From the NCBI GenBank assembly GCA_016205085.1, contig JACQJN010000134.1, forward strand, positions 1 to 13,408: a stretch of DNA of 13,408 bases. Direction: 5' to 3'. This DNA comes from Elusimicrobiota bacterium. GTDB taxonomy: Bacteria; Elusimicrobiota; Elusimicrobia; JACQJN01. Position numbers and translations under genes: made by a program. The notes under the pieces are model-generated. The model saw only the letters and a program-made list of their open reading frames with translations, made no database searches and was not told the origin of the DNA. Of the stretch, positions 6,349-13,045 are shown one piece after another (position 1 is the first letter of the stretch; each line of letters begins with the position of its first letter).

Positions 6349-6947
6349 TCCCATTGATCTTGAAGCTTTTTTTGCATCCCAGGAAGGCTATCTCTGAATT
6401 TGATTCCGGGGCCCATCTCTGGAGTGGTTTAGGTATTTATTTTTTTAGTCTTATTGTGGCTTGTTTTTTCTATGCTCACGTTCCCGCGGACCTTCCCTCA
6501 CAGTTTAGTGAATATTTTCCTGTATTAGAGGATTCAATGTTTACACCCTTTTTTTGGCTGCGGTTGGGATTTTGGGAGGCGCTCTTTCTCATCTTAAGCC
6601 TTACCTTTTTATGGTTTTTTTTACGGTTTTTTGGCCGGCCAGGCTCCTTTCCCGGCCTTGTGTCGTTTATGGCTTGGCTGCATCTGTTTTACTTATTGAT
6701 GTTCATTCTGATGGAGATTGGTCTTGTATTGAGGAGTGCTAATTTTTGTTTTTTGACGCAGATGTCCATCAGCCTATGGGTGGTGGGGATTGCCGTTTTG
6801 GGGCTTAAAGAAATGGCCGGAATTTCCATCGTGAAAAGTTTTATCAGCTTAATGATGTCTACGGTATTGTCCGCGGGCTCTCTATTTCTGTTTTTTAGAC
6901 TGCATTGGCTATCCGCCAGTGAAATGAAAATTCTGCTTTTATTTTAA
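6345..6947 (+). CDS. Yip1-like five-pass membrane protein
   Basis: A 200-residue, strongly hydrophobic protein with about five membrane segments near 26-45, 76-96, 104-126, 138-155 and 165-184. The short N-terminal amphipathic stretch ending in P12, followed by five helices and a mid-protein RPGSFPGLVSF segment, resembles bacterial YIP1-family proteins, whose function is largely unknown. This is a resemblance in length and layout, not a firm match. The ATG at 6345 overlaps the transporter stop as ATGA, so the two are probably translated together, and the next gene starts nine bases after its stop. No catalytic motif is visible. It could instead be an unrelated small integral membrane protein. 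Confidence 0.75.
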   Translation: MIPLILKLFLHPRKAISEFDSGAHLWSGLGIYFFSLIVACFFYAHVPADLPSQFSEYFPVLEDSMFTPFFWLRLGFWEALFLILSLTFLWFFLRFFGRPGSFPGLVSFMAWLHLFYLLMFILMEIGLVLRSANFCFLTQMSISLWVVGIAVLGLKEMAGISIVKSFISLMMSTVLSAGSLFLFFRLHWLSASEMKILLLF

Positions 6948-6956
6948 CGGATCAGC

Positions 6957-8747
6957 ATGTACATCTATCCTGTAGAGTACGATTTTATCGTGATAGGGGC
7001 GGGACATGCGGGTTGTGAAGCGGCTTTGGCGGCTGCCCGCATGGGGCTTAGGACTTTGGTTTTGACTCAAAATTTAGACAGTATTGGGCAAATGTCTTGC
7101 AATCCATCCATCGGAGGCATTGGCAAAGGGCAGCTGGTGCGCGAAATAGATGCTTTGGGTGGAGAGATGGCTAAAAATACCGATGTGACGGCTCTCCAGT
7201 TTAAAATGCTCAACACGAGCAAGGGACCTGCCGTGCATTCTCCCCGTGCTCAGTGTGATAAGAAACTCTATCAATTTACCATGAAACACACCTTGGAGTC
7301 TGAGCCGAATTTAGAACTTAAACAGGATGAGGCGGCCCGCCTGTATTTGGAAGGGAGTCGTTTAAAAGGGGTGGACACCAAACGTGGCACCCGCTATCTT
7401 TCCAAGGCCGTTTGTTTGACGACCGGCACATTTTTGAAGGGATTGGCTCATGTGGGACTGACGCAGTTTAAGGCAGGACGTGCGGGAGATCCATCGGCCG
7501 AATTTCTTTCGGAAGATTTAAGGGATCTGGGATTTAAGGTAGGGCGCCTTAAAACCGGAACTCCCATGAGAATCAATGCCCGCTCGATTGATTACAGCCT
7601 CTGCGAAGTTCAGCCGGGAGATGTGCCTCCTGTGCCTTTTTCCCACTTTACGGAAAAAATCCCTCAGCCCCAGCTGTCTTGTTATATCACATACACGAAT
7701 GCGATAACGCATCGCATTATCCAGGAGAATTTAGATCGCTCTCCGCTTTATTCGGGTAGAATTACTTCCATAGGTCCCCGTTACTGCCCTTCCATTGAGG
7801 ATAAGGTAGTAAAATTTCCAGAGAAGTCCAGGCACCAGATATTTTTGGAGCCGGAGGGTTATCATACTCTGGAAGTTTATGTAAATGGGTTGTTTACCAG
7901 CTTGCCGGAAGATGTTCAGTTGCGGGTCGTGCATTCTATTCAGGGGTTGGAACGGGCTGAAATGATGCGCCCCGGCTATGCCATTGAGTACGATTTTTGT
8001 CCTCCGACACAGCTGAAGGCTACGTTGGAGACCCAGGCTATAGAAGGGCTTTACTTCGCGGGCCAAATCAATGGGACCACGGGCTACGAGGAGGCGGCGG
8101 CCCAAGGAATGATGGCCGGAATCAACGCGGCATTGAGTTTGCAGGGACAAGATCCTTTGGTTCTAAGAAGAGACGAAGCCTATATAGGTGTTTTGATCGA
8201 TGATTTGGTTACGAAAGGGGTAGATGAGCCATATCGAATTTTTACTTCTCGCGCGGAATATCGCTTGATGCTAAGATCCGACAACGCCGATTTGAGATTG
8301 ATGGATTACGGTTTCCATCTGGGGCTTGTTTCTTCTGCCCAGTACCAAAGGTTTTGTAAGTACCGTACATGGGTAGAGGGTTTATGTCAAGGTGATATTT
8401 TTTCGGAACATTCTTCCGATCAGAGCGCGGATTTAAATCCATGGAGTTATCAGAAGGCTCAAGAAGAGAGTTCTATAGAGAAACATTACCATGGGTATAT
8501 CGAAAGACAAAAAAAACAAGCCGAACGGCTAAGGCAGATGGAGTCTGTAAAAATTTCGCCCCACTTTGATTATCTTTCGCTCCTGGGGCTGTTGACGGAA
8601 TCTCGTCAAAAACTGCATCGGGTACGTCCTTTGACATTGGGGCAGGCTGCTCGGATTCCGGGGGTAACACCTGCTGATATCCAGATTCTATGGATACATT
8701 TGGAAAAGCATCGGCGGTTAAAAAATGTGTCTTCCTCCGCTCTTTGA
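6957..8747 (+). CDS. mnmG: tRNA uridine-5-carboxymethylaminomethyl(34) synthesis enzyme MnmG
   Basis: MnmG (GidA) is the FAD- and NADH-dependent partner of MnmE in modifying wobble uridine 34 of tRNAs. The 596 residues show the FAD-binding GAGHAG (14-19), the SCNPSIGGIGKGQLVREIDA block with the first conserved Cys at 48, GPRYCPSIEDK with the second at Cys277 (E. coli Cys47 and Cys277), GTTGYEEAAAQGMMAGIN, PYRIFTSRAEYRLMLRSDNA, and the C-terminal LGQAARIPGVTPADI that contacts MnmE. It is about 30 residues shorter than E. coli MnmG, with no motif missing. The ATG at 6957 places the FAD motif at the usual distance; the ribosome-binding site is weak (a GGA at 6949-6951). The 3' end overlaps rsmG by 23 bases. 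Confidence 0.97.
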   Translation: MYIYPVEYDFIVIGAGHAGCEAALAAARMGLRTLVLTQNLDSIGQMSCNPSIGGIGKGQLVREIDALGGEMAKNTDVTALQFKMLNTSKGPAVHSPRAQCDKKLYQFTMKHTLESEPNLELKQDEAARLYLEGSRLKGVDTKRGTRYLSKAVCLTTGTFLKGLAHVGLTQFKAGRAGDPSAEFLSEDLRDLGFKVGRLKTGTPMRINARSIDYSLCEVQPGDVPPVPFSHFTEKIPQPQLSCYITYTNAITHRIIQENLDRSPLYSGRITSIGPRYCPSIEDKVVKFPEKSRHQIFLEPEGYHTLEVYVNGLFTSLPEDVQLRVVHSIQGLERAEMMRPGYAIEYDFCPPTQLKATLETQAIEGLYFAGQINGTTGYEEAAAQGMMAGINAALSLQGQDPLVLRRDEAYIGVLIDDLVTKGVDEPYRIFTSRAEYRLMLRSDNADLRLMDYGFHLGLVSSAQYQRFCKYRTWVEGLCQGDIFSEHSSDQSADLNPWSYQKAQEESSIEKHYHGYIERQKKQAERLRQMESVKISPHFDYLSLLGLLTESRQKLHRVRPLTLGQAARIPGVTPADIQILWIHLEKHRRLKNVSSSAL

Positions 8748-9399
8748 GCAGACATTAAAAAAATGGGGGGTCGCTTTAAGTTCCCAACAGAAAAATGTTT
8801 TTGAAACTTATCTTCGAGAAATAGAGAAATATAATGAGAAGGTTCGCCTGACCGCAGAATGTTCACCGCAACAACTGTGGAGGCGGCATATTTTGGATGC
8901 TCTGGTGCCCATCCCTTATCTAAGGGAAAGAGCACGCACTCTCTCTCCGGAAGTGGCTGATGTGGGAGCGGGGGCGGGCTTTCTAGGAATATCCGTCAAA
9001 ATAGCATGGCCCCAAACTCGGGTAACGTTGATCGAATCCAATTATAAGAAATTTCAATTTTTGAACTGGGTCATTGCCCGATTGGAATTGTGCCAGATAA
9101 AAGTATATTGGAAAAGAATGCCCGAGGATGGGAAGATGCTCCATTCTCTTTTTGATGTTGTCTTGGAAAGAGCGCTTGCTCCTTTCCTTTCCGCGATGCG
9201 TGTTTGTTTACCTCTTTGCCGCAAGGTGGGTGGGCTATGGTTGGCCTATCAATCCGATCCTGATATTCTTCGGCATCCCTCTGTTTCCACGAGCCTAAAA
9301 CATTATGGAGGGGCTTCTGTGGAGGTGATCCCTTACCGGTTGCCGGGGGAAAAAGATAGGCGATATCTTTTTCTCATGGAGAGACATGCAGTTTCTTAA
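8725..9399 (+). CDS. rsmG: 16S rRNA (guanine(527)-N7)-methyltransferase RsmG
   Basis: RsmG (GidB) methylates N7 of G527 in 16S rRNA using S-adenosylmethionine. The 224-residue product has the family N-terminus (YLREIEKYNEKVRLTA, 29-44, then RRHILDAL, 53-60). The SAM-binding motif I is VADVGAGAGFLGIS (77-90), where most homologues have GSGAGFPG. VTLIESNYKKFQFL follows, matching the conserved acidic residue and KK.FL element. It is somewhat divergent in the C-terminal half. The ATG at 8725 lies inside the end of mnmG; the mnmG-rsmG pairing is common and supports the call. The parA-parB genes that often follow are absent; two membrane-protein genes follow instead. Confidence 0.92.
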   Translation: MCLPPLFEQTLKKWGVALSSQQKNVFETYLREIEKYNEKVRLTAECSPQQLWRRHILDALVPIPYLRERARTLSPEVADVGAGAGFLGISVKIAWPQTRVTLIESNYKKFQFLNWVIARLELCQIKVYWKRMPEDGKMLHSLFDVVLERALAPFLSAMRVCLPLCRKVGGLWLAYQSDPDILRHPSVSTSLKHYGGASVEVIPYRLPGEKDRRYLFLMERHAVS

Positions 9400-9874
9400 C
9401 TCTTATTTTACTCCCTTCGCCGCTTTTTTGGTTCTCTCGGCTCTTTATTTTTCTGCTCCGGATCCATGGACGATATGGCTTTCTGTGGGAGTGCTGATGC
9501 TTTCGGGTGGAATCAACTATTGGTTTTCAAAGAACACGTATCGTTATATCTATTGGACCAAGACATTGCGGTGGCTTCAGGTTTGGCTTAATTTTATCTG
9601 GAGCGTTCCTTTGTTCTATCTTTTGGGTGGATGGTGGGCTCCCATGTGGCTGCTATTTCTAATGGCCCCTGCCACAGCGGCCCTCTATGAAGGGCGCCGG
9701 AGCACTTTCTTGACTGCCTTTTGCAGTTCATCCACCCTGCTTCTTCTCTATAAACTCCGAGGCCTGGAGGGGGGGATGGCATGGGGACAGGCGTTGGTCC
9801 ATTCCGCATTCATTATTTTTTTCAGTTTGTTTGTCCATTCTTTATCTCAAATGGCCCTTCGTCTGAGGAGTTAG
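9386..9874 (+). CDS. Unknown multi-pass membrane protein
   Basis: I do not recognise this 162-residue protein. It is very hydrophobic, with five or six likely membrane segments near 7-24, 28-44, 65-82, 84-101, 107-123 and 135-154, and little soluble sequence. A short polar stretch, YEGRRST (101-107), sits between two helices. The layout resembles the membrane-sensing part of some histidine kinases, but no signalling domain follows. The ATG at 9386 has GGAGAG at 9378-9383 just upstream and overlaps the rsmG stop by 14 bases. The next gene starts one base after its stop, so the two may act as a pair. Its reality is supported by packing and hydrophobic pattern, not by a known family. Confidence 0.7.
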   Translation: MQFLNSYFTPFAAFLVLSALYFSAPDPWTIWLSVGVLMLSGGINYWFSKNTYRYIYWTKTLRWLQVWLNFIWSVPLFYLLGGWWAPMWLLFLMAPATAALYEGRRSTFLTAFCSSSTLLLLYKLRGLEGGMAWGQALVHSAFIIFFSLFVHSLSQMALRLRS

Positions 9875-9875
9875 G

Positions 9876-10955
9876 GTGGACGTTCTCTCAAGATTAAGGC
9901 TCCTTTTTTGGTTTTTGGTTGTTTTTTTATGGGGGGTTATGCTTTTTCAGTTTGTGCGGGAAGATCTTACAGGGCAGATCCCGCAAATGGCTTGGATCAA
10001 AAATCCCTTCCCCGATATCCCTCAACCATTTACTGGACCTAAGAAGCACTCAGCGAAGCAGTCCCTGCTGAAGGCGGGGGCTCGTCCTTTAGGATCGACT
10101 ATCCCCGAGCCCTCTCATCTGACGCGGGTTATTGTTCCTCGGGAAATGAAAACTAAAACACTGGCTGGCCATTTACAAAAATCTGCCAAGAAGAAATTTT
10201 TGCACTTTCCTGAAGGGGTCGAGACACCAAAGGGGTTTTATCGTTCCGAGACTCCTCATTTTATTTTATATCGGGAAGGAGAGGAGGCAGATGAGGCTTT
10301 GCTGGCCGCCTTTGAGGATTTGGATTCCAATATCCTTTTGGACTTGTTGTCCTTTTCCCCTTGGGCCGGAGATGAAAAGATAACCATCTATCTTTTTAAA
10401 ACTCCTGAATCGTATCGAATGGTGACGGGACGTCCAGAATGGTCTGGTGGAGCAAGTTCGGTAGAAAAACGTATCATTTATCTATACCAGACCCAGGAGG
10501 CATTTAGCATTTTGGCACATGAGTTGTGTCATATCTATTTCGATAGTTTTTTCCAAGGAGGCCAACCCAACCCCTTGTGGTTGAGTGAGGGAATGGCTAC
10601 GCTCATTCAGGTAGAAAGGGGATTGGCGGCCCCCAGTTGGCTTAGAGAAAATCTGGAACTCCTGGTTCAGGGAAGAGGGATGCGATTTTCTGATTTTTTA
10701 AAGGTGGAAGAAACGCAAAGAGCTGACGATAGAAGCATCCGTTTGTGGTATGCCCAGGCGTATAGCTTGGTTCGTTTTTTGGTCCGCCTTCAACACTCTA
10801 CTTCCTTCTATAACTTCTGTTATTATCTCAGGCAAGGAATGTCTTTGACCCAAGCTATGCATCGAAGTTATGGGATGCCTTTTAATCGACCGGAGGCCCT
10901 GGAATATGCCTGGAAGGGAAACTTAAAATCCAGGGCCCTCTCCCGCCTGCCTTAA
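9876..10955 (+). CDS. Membrane-anchored peptidase MA-like (gluzincin) metalloprotease
   Basis: A 359-residue protein with one N-terminal membrane anchor (about 9-27) and a large domain that is probably outside the cytoplasm. A proline- and lysine-rich stretch (about 35-110) leads to a domain with the zinc motif HELCH (215-219) and WLSEGMATL (235-243), giving the third ligand Glu238. The HExxH plus downstream E in a SEG(M/L)A context is the gluzincin pattern of peptidase MA-like families. All predicted zinc and catalytic residues are present, so it should be active. The substrate is unknown. The GTG start at 9876 is supported by GAGGAG at 9865-9870, five bases upstream. It is the last gene of the long operon. 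Cys218 inside the zinc motif is unusual but not disabling. Confidence 0.85.
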   Translation: MDVLSRLRLLFWFLVVFLWGVMLFQFVREDLTGQIPQMAWIKNPFPDIPQPFTGPKKHSAKQSLLKAGARPLGSTIPEPSHLTRVIVPREMKTKTLAGHLQKSAKKKFLHFPEGVETPKGFYRSETPHFILYREGEEADEALLAAFEDLDSNILLDLLSFSPWAGDEKITIYLFKTPESYRMVTGRPEWSGGASSVEKRIIYLYQTQEAFSILAHELCHIYFDSFFQGGQPNPLWLSEGMATLIQVERGLAAPSWLRENLELLVQGRGMRFSDFLKVEETQRADDRSIRLWYAQAYSLVRFLVRLQHSTSFYNFCYYLRQGMSLTQAMHRSYGMPFNRPEALEYAWKGNLKSRALSRLP

Positions 10956-10974
10956 AATAATTTAAATACAGGTT

Positions 10975-11092
10975 GGAATCGGGGCCTGACCAAGTTTGAA
11001 ATATTAATCTTGGCCACCCGATTCCATTGTACCAACAATCCGTTTGGTCTTTATCTGGGGCTGGTCGAGGGCAAACCTCGAACAGGACCAAA
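10975..11092 (+). other. Two hairpins in the intergenic region before mraZ
   Basis: Hairpin A pairs GGAATCGGG (10975-10983) with CCCGATTCC (11017-11025), with an inner CCAAG/CTTGG stem (10990-10994 and 11009-11013). Hairpin B pairs TTTGGTC (11043-11049) with GACCAAA (11086-11092), and holds a second stem, 11061-11070 with 11076-11085, broken by one mismatch. Neither is followed by a U-run, so they are not classic intrinsic terminators. They sit between the end of the first operon and the mraZ promoter and could stabilise the upstream message or belong to the palindromic elements seen elsewhere here. Confidence 0.5.
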
Positions 11093-11122
11093 GGCAAAAA
11101 CTGAGGTTGAAAAACAAAGCCC

Positions 11123-11151
11123 TTGACAAAAGTGGTCAGTTCCTTTATACT
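11123..11151 (+). promoter_or_regulatory. Sigma-70-type promoter of the mraZ-dcw operon
   Basis: TTGACA (11123-11128) and TATACT (11146-11151) are separated by exactly 17 bp, a near-consensus housekeeping promoter. The predicted transcription start is near 11157-11159, leaving a leader of about 58 bases before mraZ. A GTGGT lies inside the spacer (11132-11136). Confidence 0.85.
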
Positions 11152-11158
11152 TTGCCTG

Positions 11159-11198
11159 GTGGGGAAAAGTGGTGAAAAGTTGTGTTAAGTGGTTAAAA
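11159..11198 (+). promoter_or_regulatory. MraZ-binding repeats, four units of 10 bp
   Basis: Four direct repeats with a 10-bp period start at 11159, 11169, 11179 and 11189: GTGGGGAAAA, GTGGTGAAAA, GTTGTGTTAA and GTGGTTAAAA. MraZ in other bacteria binds tandem GTGG/TGGG-type boxes spaced by about one helical turn upstream of its own gene. The repeats begin at the predicted transcription start, so binding would block initiation or promoter escape. Autorepression is inferred from position. Confidence 0.75.
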
Positions 11199-11215
11199 AG
11201 GGGGGAAGGCAGTCG

Positions 11216-11665
11216 ATGAGACCTTTTATCGGACAATATCCCTACATCCTGGATCCGAAGAATCGCCTCTTTGTTCCTCCCAAATACCGAGAGGAGTTGA
11301 GTGAAGAAAAAAAAGACTATTTTGTCTTAAATAGCGGGATGGAGGGCTGTTTGAATTTATTCCTTCCCTCTCAGTGGAATCGGTTCCTGGATGGCAACTC
11401 GGAAGTGTTCCGAACGGCGAACAAGGAAGAGGAACGGGCGTTTAAACGGAAATTTTTTGCAGAAGCCATTGAAGTACCGGTGGATGTTCAAGGAAGAATT
11501 TTGGTTCCACCGCTTTTAAAGGACTACGCGGGATTGCGTAAAGATGTCTATGTCATCGGTGTCGGAAATCGGGCGGAGGTATGGGATAAGGGAAGATGGG
11601 AATTTTACTACAGAAAAAGAATTCAACCCTCCATGAAAAAATTCTCCAAGAATTTGGAGATTTGA
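11216..11665 (+). CDS. mraZ: Transcriptional regulator MraZ
   Basis: MraZ is an AbrB-fold DNA-binding protein that controls the division and cell wall cluster it heads. The product is 149 residues, the family norm. It holds two copies of the AbrB-type motif: LDPKNRLFVPPKYR (12-25) and VDVQGRILVPPLL (89-101), each with the D-x-x-x-R signature (Asp13/Arg17 and Asp90/Arg94). The first motif has Asn16 where Gly is usual. The ATG at 11216 is preceded by a purine-rich GGGGGGAAGG (11200-11209), which serves as ribosome-binding site. An in-frame GTG at 11189 lies inside the operator repeats and is rejected. rsmH starts two bases after the stop. Confidence 0.95.
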   Translation: MRPFIGQYPYILDPKNRLFVPPKYREELSEEKKDYFVLNSGMEGCLNLFLPSQWNRFLDGNSEVFRTANKEEERAFKRKFFAEAIEVPVDVQGRILVPPLLKDYAGLRKDVYVIGVGNRAEVWDKGRWEFYYRKRIQPSMKKFSKNLEI

Positions 11666-11667
11666 CC

Positions 11668-12558
11668 ATGGTAGGAAATCGAGAAGTAATACATAGGCCT
11701 GTTCTTTTAAAGGAAGTAGTGGAGAATCTCGTGACGGATCCTAAGGGACGATATTTGGATGCTACGGTGGGCGAGGGGGGGCACAGCGTTGAAATCTCAA
11801 GGAAATTATCTCCTGGGGGGGAACTTTTGGCCATGGATTGGGATCCAGGAATGATTGCTTTAGCTCGAGAGCGGATAGGGAGTCCACGGGTGCGATTTCT
11901 GCAGGCTAATTTCAAGGATTTAAAACAGACCTTGGATAGGGAGAAGGGAAAGCTTTTTACGGGGATTATATTTGATCTAGGCATTTCTTCCTATCACTAT
12001 GAAAGAGAAGAACGTGGATTTAGTTTCTATTCTGCTACTTCGTTGGATATGCGCATAAATCCTCAAATCGGAATTTCGGCGGGCCAGATAGTAAACGAAT
12101 GGCCCCTGGATCAGCTTGTGGATATTTTTAGAAAGTTCGGAGAAGAAAAAAGAGCGGTTCCTATTGCCAGGGCTATCGTGGAACGCAGAAAGGTCCGCCC
12201 CATTTCTAGCGGTGTCGATTTGAGCCTTTTGATTGAAAACTGTGTTGGAAGAAAGAGGGCAGGAGTTCATCCCGCGACTAAAGTTTTTATGGCGTTGAGA
12301 ATCGTAGTAAATCGAGAATTGGATAATTTGACTGACGGCCTTGAAGGGATACTTTCGTGGGTAAAGTCCGGAGGAAGAGTGGGAGTGATTTCTTTCCATT
12401 CTTTGGAGGATCGGATCGTGAAACACATTTTCAGGGCCTGGGTAAAAACGGGAGAATGGCAATGGGTTTTTCGAACTCCCTTGCAAGCATCTGCGCAGGA
12501 AATCCAATGTAATCCCCGTTCTCGAAGCGCTAAATTTAGAGTGGTGGAGAGAATATGA
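11668..12558 (+). CDS. rsmH: 16S rRNA (cytosine(1402)-N4)-methyltransferase RsmH
   Basis: RsmH (MraW) methylates N4 of C1402 in the 16S rRNA decoding site, using S-adenosylmethionine. The 296-residue product has the starting HRPVLLKEVV, the SAM-binding DATVGEGGHS (31-40), DLGISS (103-108), RGFSF (116-120), LDMRI (126-130), HPATKVFMALRIVVN (201-215), ISFHSLEDRIVKH (241-253), and the C-terminal NPRSRSAKFRV. The start ATG 11668 has GGAG at 11656-11659 eight bases upstream; the longer in-frame ATG at 11596 would run inside mraZ and is rejected. The stop overlaps a downstream ATG as ATGA (12555-12558). In most genomes ftsL follows almost directly; here about 480 bases intervene. Confidence 0.97.
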   Translation: MVGNREVIHRPVLLKEVVENLVTDPKGRYLDATVGEGGHSVEISRKLSPGGELLAMDWDPGMIALARERIGSPRVRFLQANFKDLKQTLDREKGKLFTGIIFDLGISSYHYEREERGFSFYSATSLDMRINPQIGISAGQIVNEWPLDQLVDIFRKFGEEKRAVPIARAIVERRKVRPISSGVDLSLLIENCVGRKRAGVHPATKVFMALRIVVNRELDNLTDGLEGILSWVKSGGRVGVISFHSLEDRIVKHIFRAWVKTGEWQWVFRTPLQASAQEIQCNPRSRSAKFRVVERI

Positions 12559-12887
12559 CCAAGCAGGGGCACCCACAAAGTGGGTCTGCGCGGAAATGGT
12601 TGGAGCTTGGCAAAGCGGAAACCATGAACAACGTTTTTGGTGGGTACCTACTCGGCGGGGTACCCACCGATATCTTTAAGACGGAAGCGGACATTACAGG
12701 AAGAGGGTTCAGCTCTCCTGGCCGACGACCGGTTGCAGCATGGTCGTCATGGCCGAGAGCGACGATGAAAGGGGAGAAACCTGGGTTTCTCTCTTGTAAA
12801 GCACTGCGAGCGGGACTAAAACCTTACCGCGAGCAGCGTTTAGTCCCGTCACAAGACGGGGTGCGGATTAAGGAGGTGCTTGAATGA
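12555..12887 (+). CDS. Hypothetical 110-residue open frame through a hairpin-rich region
   Basis: This frame starts at an ATG overlapping the rsmH stop (ATGA, 12555-12558) and ends overlapping the next ATG (ATGA, 12884-12887). The predicted protein is basic and rich in Gly, Arg, Ser and Pro, with no membrane segment and no family that I recognise. Against a real gene: the same bases form at least seven perfect hairpins, which constrain the codons, and the composition looks non-coding. For it: the frame stays open for 110 codons with stop/start overlaps at both ends. It may be a real small protein, an open frame maintained only to carry ribosomes towards ftsL, or chance. Confidence 0.3.
   Translation: MTKQGHPQSGSARKWLELGKAETMNNVFGGYLLGGVPTDIFKTEADITGRGFSSPGRRPVAAWSSWPRATMKGEKPGFLSCKALRAGLKPYREQRLVPSQDGVRIKEVLE
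12563..12860 (+). other. Hairpin-dense region between rsmH and ftsL, family unknown
   Basis: Successive exact inverted repeats fill this stretch: 12571-12576/12580-12585 (flanked by GCAG/CTGC, 12563-12566 and 12586-12589); 12596-12601/12620-12625 with inner 12605-12608/12613-12616; the 10-bp GGTGGGTACC/GGTACCCACC (12639-12648/12659-12668); the long hairpin 12712-12717, 12720-12730 with 12742-12748, 12751-12760; 12774-12781/12784-12791; 12811-12820/12839-12848; and 12845-12850/12855-12860. The last two share bases and cannot form together. No U-run follows any of them. The hairpins differ in sequence, so this is not a simple tandem array. It could be a composite of palindromic elements, a structured cis-acting RNA, or an unrecognised small RNA gene. 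Confidence 0.65.
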
Positions 12888-13045
12888 ACATTGCTAACAT
12901 GTCCAATCCGGCAGTGCAGATGGTACGGCTTCTCTATGTGATTTGTCAAAATAAGACAAGGCTCATGGAGAAGTCCTATCCTCATTCTCCCCAGGCTTTT
13001 TATGTTTGGGGAAAGAAGAGCTTGAGGTTTATAAAAAAGCCATGA
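12884..13045 (+). CDS. Hypothetical 53-residue small protein coupled to ftsL
   Basis: A short open frame with the best translation-start signal of this region: AGGAGGT at 12871-12877, six bases before the ATG. Its stop overlaps the ftsL ATG as ATGA (13042-13045). The product has a mildly hydrophobic stretch (VQMVRLLYVI, about 11-20) and a basic C-terminus (KKSLRFIKKP), and matches no family that I recognise. The start and stop context suggests that it is translated, perhaps mainly to deliver ribosomes to ftsL, which lacks a good ribosome-binding site of its own. It could also be a small division protein special to this lineage. Confidence 0.4.
   Translation: MNIANMSNPAVQMVRLLYVICQNKTRLMEKSYPHSPQAFYVWGKKSLRFIKKP

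Noticed and set aside
11977..12576. 199-codon minus-strand open frame opposite rsmH
   Set aside because: It lies wholly opposite a strongly conserved gene and its product has no recognisable motif.
12774..12793. GAGAAACC/GGTTTCTC hairpin as an intrinsic terminator
   Set aside because: It is followed by CTCTTGTAAAG and not a U-run, and termination here would cut off ftsL and the rest of the division cluster.
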